Shown: positions 1-11,231, counted from the first letter of the stretch. The stretch: 64,000 bases of DNA from Megalobrama amblycephala (GCF_018812025.1 NC_063049.1:34510447-34574446); one strand, 5' to 3'. Numbers and translations are program-made. The notes: a model not told the origin generated them from the letters alone.

Positions 1-691
1 GTGGTGAGGTAAAATGTTTTGTGAATACGGCCCCTGGTGGTTTCTTTGAAACATTGTATCTGCCAGTCTTTCCCATTTTTCTATGTGGCAATTTGGATAC
101 GGTCTTCATGAAAAACAATGCTGAAACCATCACTGCTAAAATTTGCATTGTTACTATGACAATCAATGTGTGCTGGCAAAAACCACTGCAGTCTGAACAG
201 GAAAAATCAAACCTGGCTACTTATAACTTGCCATTGCTCTAAGAACATGCTGGTGTCATTTTTCATCTAAAGTTTCTTTCCCTCCAGAATGGCGTGTCTT
301 TATTGTGTTTTTCATGAGACACAGATGTGACTTTTCATTCTCCTTCAAGCTGAATCAAAGCCGACTGTCAAAAATAGTTAGTGTGTTTGTGAAATCCACA
401 ACTTAAAACACATCTGACAAAGGGTGTTTATTCCCAGCAAAGTTAATGTCTCTCAGAGGGCCAGCAGTCAGTCAGAGTCTTCTCTTTTCAGCTGCCTCGG
501 ATTATCAGAGTTGATATTAAACTTTCTGTCCTAAAATGTTTATACATTTGATTGGTGTATCTTTGACAGGACATGTATAACTCAGACTGTGACTGATGTT
601 TTCCGCCTGAGCATATGCAAAGAGTTTAAAGTGAATTATTACTTGTACTTTTTTATTTATATATTTATAATATATATATTCCTTATTTTAG
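1..691 (+). other. cps1: cps1 intron, 3' part
   Basis: This is the end of an intron entering the window from the left. No exon is visible in it. It should be preceded by an exon encoding the residues before the [12 protein letters not shown] segment, and no such coding sequence was found here. It ends in an AT-rich tract and a TTTTAG acceptor at 686-691. Confidence 0.7.
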
Positions 692-781
692 GTGAAGACT
701 GCTACACAGAAAATTGCAAAGGCGTTTGAGATATCAGGGCCATTTAACACTCAATTTTTGGTGAAAGGCAATGATGTAATG
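692..781 (+). CDS. cps1: cps1 exon A: second ATP-grasp domain, Mg-ligand strand
   Basis: Thirty codons, phase 0 at both ends, bounded by a TTTTAG acceptor and a GTAAGT donor. The product is a segment of carbamoyl-phosphate synthetase (ammonia or glutamine), the mitochondrial enzyme that makes carbamoyl phosphate for the urea cycle. The peptide reads [12 protein letters not shown]...[16 protein letters not shown] and aligns with human CPS1 at about residues 1223-1252. This is the C-terminal ATP-grasp half, which phosphorylates carbamate. The Gln of NTQFLVK matches the metal-binding Gln829 of E. coli CarB. The exon continues in frame into the next coding exon at 1087. No stop or indel is present. 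Confidence 0.95.
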
Positions 782-1086
782 GTAAGTTATTGGTTCTCAG
801 TTCTTCATGAAAATGTGTCTATGACTTCAAAATATAGGAATTTAAACATTAATTTTTCATGGCCAGTGGACCGACAATATTCAGAAACATTTTTGATCCA
901 GAATTAACTATTTGCCAGTTTTTTCTTCTTTATTTACTCTGTAAATTATGCTTTTCATTGAAAAACATTAGGTCATAGCGAGGAAAAAATAAATCATGCT
1001 AAGCTTTTGAGTTTGCATTCAGCTTTATATTTGTAATTTGTAGAATATGGCTGCTGGTTACTCAGGACCATGTGTTTCTGTCTCAG
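782..1086 (+). other. cps1: cps1 intron (305 bp)
   Basis: A short intron with a GTAAGT donor and a TCTCAG acceptor. It is AT-rich and I recognise no element in it. Confidence 0.85.
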
Positions 1087-1257
1087 GTGATAGAGTGTAA
1101 CCTGCGCGCCTCTCGATCCTTCCCTTTCGTCTCTAAAACTATTGGTGTGGACTTCATTGATGTGGCCACCAGGGTCATGGTGGGTGAGCCAGTGGACGAG
1201 TCTCATCTGCCCTCCCTAGAAAACCCAATCATTCCAGTCGACTATGTTGGCATTAAG
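1087..1257 (+). CDS. cps1: cps1 exon B: ATP-grasp catalytic loop
   Basis: Fifty-seven codons, phase 0 on both sides. It begins [17 protein letters not shown] and ends VDYVGIK, matching human CPS1 at about residues 1253-1309. The E and N of IECN, together with the upstream Gln, are spaced exactly like the metal ligands Gln829, Glu841 and Asn843 of the E. coli CarB second ATP site; the following Arg is also kept. So the carbamate-kinase active site is intact in this part. The donor is GTGTGT, weaker than consensus. The reading frame is open and conservation with vertebrate CPS1 is very high. Confidence 0.96.
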
Positions 1258-1448
1258 GTGTGTAAGGGAAGTAAGCTGTGATCTAGCAGTTTTTGCACAT
1301 GCTTGCTTGAGCACATGACACATTGAGCTTTTGTGTTCATGTGGGAGAAGCAGGTTCAGTTTTAGTCGTCATCACATTATTTTTGTCTCTTTCCCCCCAA
1401 AATGTGTAATTTTTATCAATTCACTGTATTGAAGAAAAAAAAAAAATG

Positions 1449-1824
1449 GGTCCCACTTTATATTAGGTGGCATTAACTACTATGTACTTGCATCCAAAAA
1501 TAAGTACAATGTACTTATTGGGTTCATATTGAATTGCAAAACACTTTTGCTGCTACTGAGGTGGGATACGGGTAAGGTTAGGGAAAGCTTTGGTGGTATG
1601 GGTAGGTTTATGGGTAGGGGTGAGGTGTAAGGGATTGGTCAACAGTGTAATTATAAATGCAATTACAGAAATTAATGAAAGATCTAATTACATGCAGGTG
1701 TTTTTAAAATATAAGTACAATGTAAAAACATGTTCACAATAAGTGCATTGTATCAAATGATTAATTTAATGTAATAAAATAGTAAGTACATAGTAGTTCA
1801 GGCCACTTAATATAAAGTGGGACC
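1449..1824. mobile_element. Non-autonomous DNA transposon with terminal inverted repeats
   Basis: The ends are inverted repeats: GGTCCCACTTTATATTAGGT on the left and the complement of GGTCCCACTTTATATTAAGT on the right. The subterminal parts also pair (TACTATGTACTT and AGTACATAGTA). The interior has G-rich runs of the GGGTAGGTTTATGGGTAGGGG type, also found in the element at 20459-21103. It has no coding capacity. The superfamily cannot be fixed without a database. Confidence 0.75.
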
Positions 1825-1827
1825 AAA

Positions 1828-1905
1828 TATTTTTTCCTGTGATGGCAAAGCTGAATTTTCAGCAGCCATTACTCCAGTCTTCAGTGTCACATGACCCTTC
1901 AGTGC
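1828..1905 (+). repeat. Fragment of dispersed hAT-like short repeat (family P)
   Basis: Carries the diagnostic core of a repeat found at least six more times here: a segment beginning GATGGCAAAGCTGAATTTTC, then ACTCCAGTCTTCAGTGTCAC. I call it family P in this annotation. The most complete copy is at 30045-30426. Confidence 0.7.
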
Positions 1906-2433
1906 AAACTACTACCATAGATAATTTTTACTGCTGTTTAGATATTTCATTTGTCTTCTCATGTTCCTACTTACTGAGCAAGCCAGTTAAGAGTGAGTTT
2001 TAAAAGTGATTGATTGTACAATTAAATTACTAGAGTGTTAGTGCTGGTTTGTGTCACAGGTTCAGGAGACCGTCTGAATGGTGTCTCTATTCTCCTAAAG
2101 TCATTTCCTGTGAAATGATCAAGGAGTTTCAGTGCAGTAGCCGCAAAGAGGAGCCAATCACAAGGGAATAATCCCTGTCTCCTGCCAATCTCAAAGTTTT
2201 AAATACCTCATTTAGTGCTGAGAGGAATTTTAAACAGCTAACTGGATGTTTTCATTAGGGAGAGACGTATAGGGGATTTACACTCTCTCGCAAGATGAAA
2301 GATTCATTCTCTCTCTCTCTTTCAAATGCATCTCTCGTGATCTTTTTCTTCAGTTTCCAATAGAAAAGAAATGTCTTGGTGGAGATTTTGCTTATAACTT
2401 AGTTGTTCCCCTAGACAGCTATATATATATATA

Positions 2434-4035
2434 CAGGTGCTGGTCATATAATTAGAATATCATCAAAAAGTTGATTTATTTCACTAATTCCATTCAAAAA
2501 GTGAAACTTGTATATTATATTAATTCATTACACACAGACTGATATATTTCAAATGTTTATTTCTTTTCATTTTGATGATTATAACTGACAACTAAGGAAA
2601 ATCCCAAATTCAGTATCTCAGAAAATTAGAATATTACTTAAGACCAATACAAAGAAAGGATTTTTTGAAATCTTGGCCAACTGAAAAGTATGAACATGAA
2701 AAGTATGAGCATGTACAGCACTCAATACTTAGTTGGGGCTCCTTTTGCCTGATTTACTGCAGCAATGCGGCGTGGCATGGAGTCGATCAGTCTGTGGCAC
2801 TGCTCAGGTGTTATGAGAGCCCAGGTTGCTCTGATAGTGGCCTTCAGCTCTTCTGCATTGTTGGGTCTGGCATATCGCATCTTCCTCTTCACAATACCCC
2901 ATATATTTTCTATGGGGTTAAAGTCAGGCGAGTTTGCTGGCCAATTAAGAACAGGGATACCATGGTCCTTAAACCAGGTACTGGTAGCTTTGGCACTGTG
3001 TGCAGGTGCCAAGTCCTGTTGGAAAATGAAATCTGCATCTCCATAAAGTTGGTCAGCAGCAGGAAGCATGAAGTGCTCTAAAACTTCCTGGTATACGGCT
3101 ACATTGATCTTGGACCTCAGAAAACACAGTGGACCAACACCAGCAGATGACATGGCACCCCAAACCATCACTGACTGTGGAAACTTTACACTGGACCTCA
3201 AGTAACGTGGATTGTGTGCCTCTCCTCTCTTCCTCCAGACTCTGGGACCCTGATTTCCAAAGGAAATGCAAAATTTACTTTCATCAGAGAACATAACTTT
3301 GGACCACTCAGCAGCAGTCCAGTCCTTTTTGTCTTTAGACGCTTCTGACGCTGTCTGTTGTTCAAGAGTGGCTTGACACAAGGAATGCGACAGCTGAAAC
3401 CCATGTCTTGCATACGTCTGTGCGTAGTGGTTCTTGAAGCACTGACTCCAGCTGCAGTCCACTCTTTGTGAATCTCCCCCACATTTTTGAATGTGTTTTG
3501 TTTCACAATCCTCTCCAGGGTGCGGTTATCCCTATTGCTTGTACGCTTTTTTCTACCACATCTTTTCCTTCCCTTCGCCTCTCTATTAATGTGCTTGGAC
3601 ACAGAGCTCTGTGAACAGCCAGCCTCTTTTGCAATGACCTTTTGTGTCTTGCCCTCCTTGTCCAAGGTGTCAGTGGTCGTCTTTTGGACAACTGTCAAGT
3701 CAGCAGTCTTCCCCATGATTGTGTAGCCTACAGAACTAGACTGAGAGACCATTTAAAGGCCTTTGCAGGTGTTTTGAGTTAATTAGCTGATTAGAGTGTG
3801 GCACCAGGTGTCTTCAATATTGAACCTTTCCACAATATTCTAATTTTCTGAGATACTGAATTTGGGATTTTCCTTAGTTGTCAGTTATAATCATCAAAAT
3901 TAAAAGAAATAAACATTTTAAATATATCAGTCTGTGTGTAATGAATGAATATAATATACAAGTTTCACTTTTTGAATGGAATTAGTGAAATAAACCAACT
4001 TTTTGATGATATTCTAATTATATGACCAGCACCTG
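2434..4035 (-). mobile_element. Tc1/mariner-like transposon, about 1.6 kb, nearly complete
   Basis: A TA dinucleotide flanks each end (2432-2433 and 4036-4037), the target-site duplication of this superfamily. The terminal inverted repeats are about 202 bp (2434-2635 and 3834-4035), start CAGGTGCTGGTCATATAATT, and differ at only about four positions by eye. That is about 98 percent identity and suggests a young copy. A single transposase gene on the minus strand fills the interior. The insertion lies inside a cps1 intron, antisense to the gene, next to a family P repeat. Confidence 0.95.
2722..3716 (-). pseudogene. Tc1-like DD34E transposase with one frameshift
   Basis: The cut-and-paste transposase of the surrounding element. 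The N-terminal part (start MGKTADLTVV at 3716) has the paired helix-turn-helix DNA-binding region, with a basic GRKKR segment between the halves. The catalytic part has all three acidic residues: D in MFSDESKF, D in FQQDLAPAH and E in NPIENIW, with 34 residues between the second and third (DD34E). The reading frame breaks once, near 3335-3345, just before KDKKDW; the change is compatible with loss of one base. The upstream frame otherwise runs on to 3198 in a meaningless register. The C-terminus ends KGAPTKY, normal for the family. Apart from that one break it looks complete, at about 330 residues. Confidence 0.92.
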
Positions 4036-4040
4036 TAATG

Positions 4041-4525
4041 CTACCATTCAAACATTTTAGCCAGTATTTTATGAAAGAAAGTAATACTTCAGCAAGGATG
4101 AATTAAAATCAAAGTAAAGACGTGTATAATGTTACAAATGACTTCTTTTTCAAATAAAAGCTGTTTTTTTCCTATTCATTAAGGAATCTGGAAAAAGATT
4201 ATCATGGTTTCCACAAAATATTAAGCAGCACAAACTTTTTAATATTAAGAAATGTTTCTTTAGCACAAAATCAGCAATGATTTCTGAAGGATCATGTGAC
4301 ACTAAAGACTGGAGCTTTATCAAAATTTCAGGTTTAGTATCACAGGAATAAATTACATTTTTGAAAAATACTTTTAAAACAGTTATTTCAAATTGTACTT
4401 ATATTTCATAATATCATGTTTTACTGTGTTTTTGATCAACTAAATGCAGGCTTGGTGAGCGTAAGAGACTTCCTTAAAAAACATTTAAAAATCATAACAA
4501 CTTCAAACTTTTCAACAGTAGTTTA
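4041..4525 (-). repeat. Family P hAT-like short repeat, near full length
   Basis: Reverse-orientation copy. It starts CTACCATTCAAA, contains the CACAAAATATTAAGCAGCAC and GATCATGTGACACTAAAGAC core, and ends near AACTTTTCAACAGTAG, recalling the family terminus CACTACC(A/G)TTCAAAAGTT. It abuts the right end of the Tc1 element. Confidence 0.7.
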
Positions 4526-5074
4526 TGCATATTTATTATATTTTCTCTCTCTTTCTTGTTTGACATTATTGAGAATTAATAGATTTGTGGCACCTAAGAA
4601 AATAAAAAATGTGTGATAAAGATAAAAGGATCTTAAAGGATTAGTTCACTCACTCGCAAACCATCCTAGGTGTATATTACTTTCTTTTTTTCTGATGAAA
4701 ACAGTCGGAGAAATATTAATAAATATCCTGACGCATCCAAGCTTTACAATGGGAGTAAGCATTACCAAACGAGTATGAGCTGAAGAAAGTGTCTCCATCC
4801 ACATCCATCCATCATAAACATACTCCACACAGGGATTAATAAAGGCCTTCTGATGCAAAGAGATGCCTTTTTGTAAAAATAAAAATCCATATTTAACAAG
4901 TTATGAAGTAAAACGCCAGTTTACACTTTCTTCGTAACTTGAATATGGAAGAAGGTCTGGCAAAAGCTAGATATTTTACTTCATAACTTATGGATAGGTT
5001 TTTTTGTACACTAACGCATTGTTTCGCTTCAGAAGGCCTTTATTAACCCCCTGGAGTCATGTGGAGTATGTTTG

Positions 5075-5526
5075 TGTAATGAACCCATAGCTGGAGGCGG
5101 AGTAGAATCCATGGTGCGGAGGTTGTTTATTGTCAAAGACAAACTAAGTATGAACAATACAAGACGACAGGCATATGTAATCAGACGTAATCAATGTCCA
5201 GGCAAGGTTCAAAGACGTAATCAATGTCCAGGCAAGGTTCAAAAACACAGCAAGGCAGGCAGGCAACAGGCTAAATCCAAAACAGTAGACAAAAGGGTAA
5301 ATCCAAATACAGGCTAAAGGGCCAAGACACAAGTAACAGGCAAAGATAAGAGTAAACGCTTGGTAAGGCAGAATTAACAAGCAATACTTCGCAAGGTGTT
5401 CAGAGAAGCACATGGCTTATAAGGCTACAAACAGGAAGTGAGAATACAAACAGGAAGAACCACTAAAACTCAGGTGACGGCTCCCTCTGCTGGTGGGATG
5501 AACTGTGCATGGGCTGAACTGTTACA
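5075..5526 (-). mobile_element. Solo LTR of a retrotransposon
   Basis: A 452-bp block beginning TGTAATGAAC and ending CTGTTACA, so on the minus strand it starts TGTAACAG and ends TTACA, the usual TG...CA termini. On that strand a polyadenylation signal (AATAAA, read from TTTATT at 5126-5131) lies near the 3' end. It splits the right arm of the palindromic MITE: removing it and about five duplicated bases rejoins GAGTATGTTTATGATGG. No internal retrotransposon sequence is present, so it is a recombined solo LTR. It contains an exact 30-bp tandem duplication. Confidence 0.75.
5184..5243. repeat. 30-bp tandem duplication inside the LTR
   Basis: Two adjacent identical copies of a unit starting GACGTAATCAATGTCCAGGC and ending AAGGTTCAAA/AAGGTTCAAAA. 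Confidence 0.85.
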
Positions 5527-5729
5527 TTATGATGGATGGATGAGGATGGAGACACTTTCTTCAGCTCATACTCGTTTGGTAATGCTTACTGCCATTATAA
5601 AGCTCGGATGCGTCAGGATATTTCTCCGATTGTGTTCATCAGAAAGAAGAAAGTCATATACACTTAGGCTGGCTTGAAGGTGAGTAAAGCTTGGGCTAAT
5701 TTTCATTTGAAAGTGAACTAATCCTTTAA

Positions 5730-7822
5730 ATGAATTGAATTAGTTAAATTCTGTGTGAGTGGTCGGGTACAGGATGACACTAATAATATGAATTAATATG
5801 ACCGAGTGCACATTGGTACATTGTCATGTTTCATGTTTGCTTGCTTTTGTGAAGCTGGGTAGCATCTCAGAAATTGTGCACTCCCTGCCTAACAAGTCCC
5901 CAATGTGAAGTCTTTACCACTTTCCCCAGCTTCACAGATAGCTGTTGGAAAAAGGTCAGCATGTACTGGAAGAGATTTTCAAAGTGCATGGACATTTCAT
6001 CTTTGTGTTTTCTGAAAGTGCTCCTTATTCTTGTTTGAGAATCTCTGCTCTTCATATTAATTATGTTTTTTGAGAAATACGTCCACCAAGATGATTCTGA
6101 TACTGTATCACTCAAAAGATCCAATACAAATTTGCTCACTGACTTTTCCTCAGCGTTCTGCCAGCATTATGTGATACAATTGTCAGTGTACAATATTTTC
6201 ATCCCATTACCTGCACAGGAGGTTGGCTTATGTATGCAGTGACCCGTTGGGACCAGGAAGGCCTGGTTCCCATGCCAGCCACCGGCCTTTAAAGGAAGCT
6301 CTATAACTTGGTAATAGGAAAGACCACTCTTTGCTACTTCACCCAAGATGTTCTGAGATTCTCCTCACAGGGTAGAGTGAATCCTCTGGGAGTTTAGTGG
6401 TAAATAATATATCTGCTATCACGATGAACTGTCTCTGAAACGGTGCCCGGTTTGGAGTAGTAGTAGTAGTAGAACTAGTAGTGTCCTTCACCTCCACAGT
6501 TCAGCCTGGCCGAGGTTCCACTGGGATTCCTGCCACATTAAAAGCCAACACTGCATCAGTAACAGAATGAATCAAAGCTGCTTGTTTATTTGCGCCGGTG
6601 TGGCTTCCTCTTGCATTTACATGCATAAGTGAGGCTGGCTTATCCAGGGCTGATTAGATGGCTTAAAGGAGGAGTTCCCCCTGGTGGCACGCTGCAGTGC
6701 AGGCCGAGGTGGCGTGTTAATCTGTCCCGTGTCCCCTGTGCAGGTAATGGGAGCTGTCTGCCTTTAATTGGAGAGATAAGGATGTCACTTCTCACAGGCA
6801 ATCAGCTCACCCCGTCACTTGAAAACTGCTTGAATAGAAGTCAAACCTGCTCCCCTGTTGGTCTAGTCCAAAACATTCAGATTTAGCAGTCTCATCATGT
6901 TCTCTTCACTTCCAGTTATTTTTAGCTGTGCAATTAATAATTGCAAACAGTTTTTTTTTACCGCATTATTTTAATGTATTGTCTTAATTACAAACAAACA
7001 GTTTTACTGTGTACTGCACTTGTTATTTTTCTAGTTGTTTACCTATAGCGGTTAATGAATCGGAAGTCTCGCACAGTCACAGAAAATAGCTTGCATCCGC
7101 ATTGCAAAATAACGTGGATAAGCTGACTCTCAGTATCACCCAAAATTGAAACTTACCAAGCATCCTTATTTTCCTTTAGATGTGTTCTGCTCAAGTTATC
7201 CTTTCTGTTGAAGTCTTTTCATTGTGTCCTTTGAGTTTGTTATGTCTCTTCTTCAGATGTTTTTTGAATGTCGCCTGTGTGAATGATTCAGGTATGCTTA
7301 TGTTTTGGCCTGTGGGTGGCAGTGGTGTAGCAGGTTTCCTGTTTTCTAATACACTCTCAGTCGAGAAGTTCTCTTATAATCTCATTTGATTGGTGAGAAT
7401 CGCCCTAACATGTCAAATGCTCTTGAAACCATTAACCCTATGTTAAAAATGGATACATTAGACTTTCATTAGGCTTGTATACATTTTCTCGTTTTCTTGT
7501 TCCCAGGATTCGTGATAAACACTGAGCAATAAATGTTTCACAGATACGTGTCAGGAAGTAAACAGCATTTGTATCAGATAGCTTTTCTAAATAAATGGAT
7601 GCCTACTCTACGTCTCCCAAATTGCAATTGTTTCTCTTGCAGGTCTATATGCTAGGTGCTTAAATGTAATAGAGAAATATAAAATATAAACAGACCAACA
7701 CAATATATGCCAACAGTTTTCAATGTTTTTAGTGAATTTTGAGTAACAATTGTGTAAAATACAAAATACATAATTGTAAAATACAGCAAATTGTACAATT
7801 TATTTGCCAAAATAATTATTTT
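5730..7822 (+). other. cps1: Unique intronic sequence of cps1
   Basis: No gene or recognisable transposon. The part at 6560-6850 is richer in G+C and looks non-repetitive, with a pyrimidine tract and CAG/GTAATG. It does not translate into anything like CPS1, and no exon is expected here. Confidence 0.6.
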
Positions 7823-7854
7823 TATATATATATATATATAATTCTATATAATTA

Positions 7855-7936
<82 letters not shown>
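7823..7936. repeat. (TA)n microsatellite
   Basis: Long alternating TA runs broken by a short TCTCTCTC segment near 7857. Low-complexity open frames here (YIYIYI) are artefacts. Confidence 0.97.
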
Positions 7937-7937
<1 letters not shown>

Positions 7938-7943
7938 GTATTA

Positions 7944-8296
7944 AATAGATCAGAAGTTACAGTAAAGACATTTATAATGTTACGAGAGACTCCTTTTCAA
8001 ACAAGTGCTATTCTTCAGCACAACTGTTTTTAGTATTGATAATAATACGAAATGTTTCTTGAGCAGCACATCAGCATATTAGAATGATTTCCTGAAGGAT
8101 CATATGACACTTAAGACTGAAGTTAATTCAGCTTTGCCATCACAGGAATAAATTACATTTTAAAACATTCAAATAGAAAATTGTAATATTTCAGTAAATT
8201 ACAGTTTTTACTGTATTTTTGATTGAATAAATGCAGCCTTGGTGTGCATTAAAGACATCTTTCAAAAACATTTTGAATATTTTGAACGGTACTGTT
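7944..8296 (-). repeat. Family P hAT-like short repeat
   Basis: Reverse-orientation copy. It has TAAAGACATTTATAATGTTAC, the GGATCATATGACACTTAAGAC core and ends TTTTGAACGGTACTG, matching the family terminus. Confidence 0.75.
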
Positions 8297-8648
8297 GTCA
8301 CACATAGTCTGTCTTTGTCATGTTAGTTTCACTTTCATGGATTTTAGTTAGTATTCATTGGTTCCTGTTTTCCTTTGTTCAGTTCCCGCTACTCGTTTGT
8401 CATCATGGTAACTAATATGATTTGTCATTCTGTTTATATATTTGTATATATGTTCCTGTGTTTTCAGTGGTCATTGTCCGGTCTTGTTAATGCAATGTGG
8501 AGTTTATCCTGTTTTATATTATCTGTGAGTTATATTAAAGTACTATTGATGCTTCAGCAGTACAGTACTATTGATGCATTAGCCAAAAAAAAAGAAAAAT
8601 TGTTTTGAAAGACTACTTGAAATTGAATATTTTTATACTTTTTGCTAG

Positions 8649-8723
8649 GCTCCCATGTTTTCCTGGCCTCGGTTGAGAGAAGCTGACCCCGTTCTTCGTT
8701 GTGAGATGGCCTCCACTGGAGAG
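8649..8723 (+). CDS. cps1: cps1 exon C: segment with first allosteric cysteine
   Basis: Twenty-five codons, phase 0 both sides, with a TTTGCTAG acceptor and a GTATGG donor. It encodes [25 protein letters not shown], matching human CPS1 at about residues 1310-1334. The Cys in LRCEM corresponds to human Cys1327, one of a cysteine pair (Cys1327/Cys1337) characteristic of NAG-dependent CPS I and CPS III enzymes and absent from the pyrimidine-pathway CAD enzyme. Together with the cysteine in the next exon this identifies the gene as cps1 rather than cad. Confidence 0.96.
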
Positions 8724-9331
8724 GTATGGAGCTGCTTTAGACACATTGATTACTGTTACATCTGTCAGAGAATCTGAAGAGGCTCCAGCTCATGTTTTCA
8801 TCAGTTATCTGGGAAACAGCCCCTCCATCAGGGATAAACATTTACATACTGTCCACTTGTAGCCCTATTAGTTCGGACGCGCTCGTGAACATCTACATAT
8901 AGTTTTTCTGTCCTGCCTTCAAATTCAGCTCTACCTGCTCTCCCTGGCAACGGGAAAACCATAGAAACCAGCCTGGAGGACAATGAAGCAGGAGGAGCGT
9001 TTTTATCGCGCAGCACTGATTTTCAGCTTTAGAACAGGAAGTATAATATCTCCACCCCAGATTTTATGATGGCCCCATTCTGTCCGGGTTTTTTCTTTTT
9101 CTTTTTCATAATTTTAATATCACACCAGTCTACCTTCATTTAGCAACATCTTTAATATGTTTGATTTATCTCACTTTGGCTTTGAATATTGTACTGATGG
9201 AGATAAATGAATAATTTATCCAGGAGTTTCCGTATGCTGCAATGAAAATTTGCAGATTTGCTCATCATCTTAAAGATCAAGATATTTCTTTTTTGCTCTT
9301 GTTTTTCAGCATTTTCTTTTGCTCTCTGCAG
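8724..9331 (+). other. cps1: cps1 intron (608 bp)
   Basis: GTATGG donor, and an acceptor after a CTTTTGCTCTCTGCAG tract. No repeat element recognised. Confidence 0.85.
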
Positions 9332-9430
9332 GTGGCTTGCTTTGGACCAAACATCTATTCTGCCTTCCTGAAGGCCATGCTCTCTACAGGATTCAAGCTT
9401 CCTCAGAAGGGGATTCTCATTGGGATACAA
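9332..9430 (+). CDS. cps1: cps1 exon D: end of ATP-grasp, start of regulatory domain
   Basis: Thirty-three codons, phase 0, bounded by CTCTGCAG and GTAAAG. The peptide [20 protein letters not shown]...GILIGIQ matches human about residues 1335-1367. The Cys of VACFG is the equivalent of Cys1337, ten residues after the Cys in the previous exon, as in mammals. The PNIYS stretch differs from the mammalian EGIHT but lies in a known variable turn. The C-terminal end enters the MGS-like allosteric domain. Confidence 0.95.
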
Positions 9431-11231
9431 GTAAAGGAAAAACATTTTTTTTCTTTCCTTAAGGGATGAATCTCAAAAGACTGTCTGAATTACATCCTAT
9501 CAGATTTAGACAATAGTACATCAACATTTATGGCTTGTTTTGATCAGAGCAGTTTGTTATTTGCAGGTTGTTATTTACTCATAAAATGATAAAAGCCATA
9601 ATATGAAGTTTTCAAGTAGGAAAACAATTCCTGGCTCTTCTATACAATGGAAGTGAATGGGGACTAGGTTTGTCAAGCTATAAAAATACAACAACAACAA
9701 CAACATAATATAATATAATATAATATAATATAATATAATATAATATAATATAATATAATATAATATAATATAATATAATATAACATAACATAACAATGCA
9801 GTCTGATTAAACCCACAAGCCTTCATTTCCTATAGAGGAAGATCTTTCACTGTTTTTAAGTACTTTCCAATTGAACTATACTTTAGTACTATAATAATAT
9901 TTAATCTTTAAACCCTGCTAGATTATGACTCCCCTGCTTCTCCATAACACAACGGAAAAGGAGACATTATATTGTGCATTTGATGGCATTTCTTCAAGCC
10001 CTTAAATTTTGGATGGCAAAATGTGATTGAAATTTAAACTGCACAATTATTGTCTCAAATAAATAGCAGATAATTACGATTAGATCAAATAACCATGATC
10101 AGATGATTAATCAGTCATCATGACAGGCCTAAATAAACACAGTCAGCCTGAAAGTGTATTATGTGTATATTCACATAAGTTCTGCTCGGATCTGATCCAG
10201 ACTTTTTCAAATGTGAACCCACATATCACAAACATTGATTATCCATAAATGACTACTAAAATAAGAAAGCGGCTACAGAATAGTTTGAACGTATTGCATG
10301 TAAATCTCCCTGAAGCTGCACATTTAACAGTCCTGAGTGGGCAAATACACAATCACATATATTCTCTGCAGTCACGTATATTCACATGAAATGCATCTTG
10401 AATCACCCTGTTACAGTGTTTTATGTTCTTGCAGTACTCCTATTTTAATTTCAGCAAGTTGCACGTGACCGAGAATCAGAGTGAAATATCTTGCCAAATT
10501 CGGCTAGTGCGACACAACCTCGTTCTGCAGGCACAAGATGTATTAAACAGGCTTTATAGAGAAATTCCTAAATGCTTTAAACACAAAGCACTTAATAGTT
10601 ATGATCTGATTCCTCAAGTGGTTTTCTATAGGCAAAATGTTTTGTGGTTCTTTTTCCGTGGGTGTAACTGTGTGATGCTCACACATCATTATAAGCCTCG
10701 ACTATGACACTGGAATTCAGAGGCTTTGTTTTATGTTTTGATGTAATATCATCATCGGCATGCCCTCTTTCATTTCCTCCTGTGCTCTCTCAGATGTTTA
10801 CGATTCATGCCCACTCTCAGCGTGGAAATCAAATATCTTGTCAGGGTCATTGACGATGCTCAGACAGCATTGTGTTCTAATGGAGTCTCGGGTATGAATG
10901 AGAGCGTGAAATTCCCATTCGAAACAAACCTCCGGATTCTGTAGACGCAACCTGCCTGATGGCCGTACCTGGGGACTGCAGATCTGACGTGCTTTTTAAA
11001 GCCTGATTACCAGCCCGTGGTTAAGTCTCCGTGAACATAGAGCTGTGCTATTGATCTGGAAGTGCTTAGAGGAAGACTTTTCTTCTAGAAATAGTCTCCT
11101 GCTCTGTGTCCATCCACACAGACTGCCTGACCTTTTGGCTTTGATCTTTTTTTTTCTGTCCAGCTATCTTTTTCTTAATGCTTTCTTATTTATTTATTTA
11201 TTTATTTAATTTTAGTTTTTTTTGTCTCTAG
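9431..11231 (+). other. cps1: cps1 intron (1.8 kb)
   Basis: Contains a half-MITE at about 9585-9690 (resembling the fold-back interior TACAATGGAAGTGAATGGGG seen in Angel-type copies), the ATAAT microsatellite, and otherwise unique sequence. It ends in TTTGTCTCTAG. No extra exon was seen. Confidence 0.75.
9688..9795. repeat. (ACA)n and (ATAAT)n microsatellite
   Basis: A short ACAACA run followed by about 16 pentanucleotide units of the type TAATA, ending in TAACATAACA. Confidence 0.95.

Larger units (their letters stand above)
4637..5725. mobile_element. Palindromic TTAA-flanked MITE (Angel/Kolobok-like), carrying an LTR
   Basis: Flanked by TTAA at 4633-4636 and 5726-5729. The ends are AGGATTAGTTCAC and its complement. 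The arms fold back on each other over several hundred bases: for example GTCTCCATCCACATCCATCC near 4791 pairs with the segment near 5531, and the AAGGCC(T)TTATTAA(C) motif near 4845 pairs with that near 5035. The right arm is interrupted by a solo LTR (5075-5526). Known relatives amplify as fold-back elements without coding capacity. Confidence 0.8.
1258..8648 (+). other. cps1: cps1 intron, 7.4 kb, transposon-rich
   Basis: The largest cps1 intron in the window. It holds a TIR MITE, an inserted Tc1-like transposon, a palindromic TTAA MITE carrying a solo LTR, a long TA repeat and two copies of a short hAT-like repeat; these are listed separately. It ends in TTTGCTAG at 8641-8648. No coding exon of the family is missing between the flanking exons, since residues 1309 and 1310 of the human protein are adjacent across it. 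Confidence 0.88.

Noticed and set aside
1..8. GTGGTGAG|GTAAAA at the very start as an exon end
   Set aside because: The frame required to join in phase 0 to the next exon would end in Gly-Glu, not the Glu-Lys-type end expected for CPS1; too short to support.
2665..3081. 138-codon + strand frame over the Tc1 element
   Set aside because: Antisense shadow of the transposase on the minus strand.
5184..5243. Two 30-bp repeats as a CRISPR-like array
   Set aside because: Only two units with no spacers, inside a eukaryotic LTR.
9575..9826. YYIILYYIILYY frame
   Set aside because: Translation of an ATAAT microsatellite.
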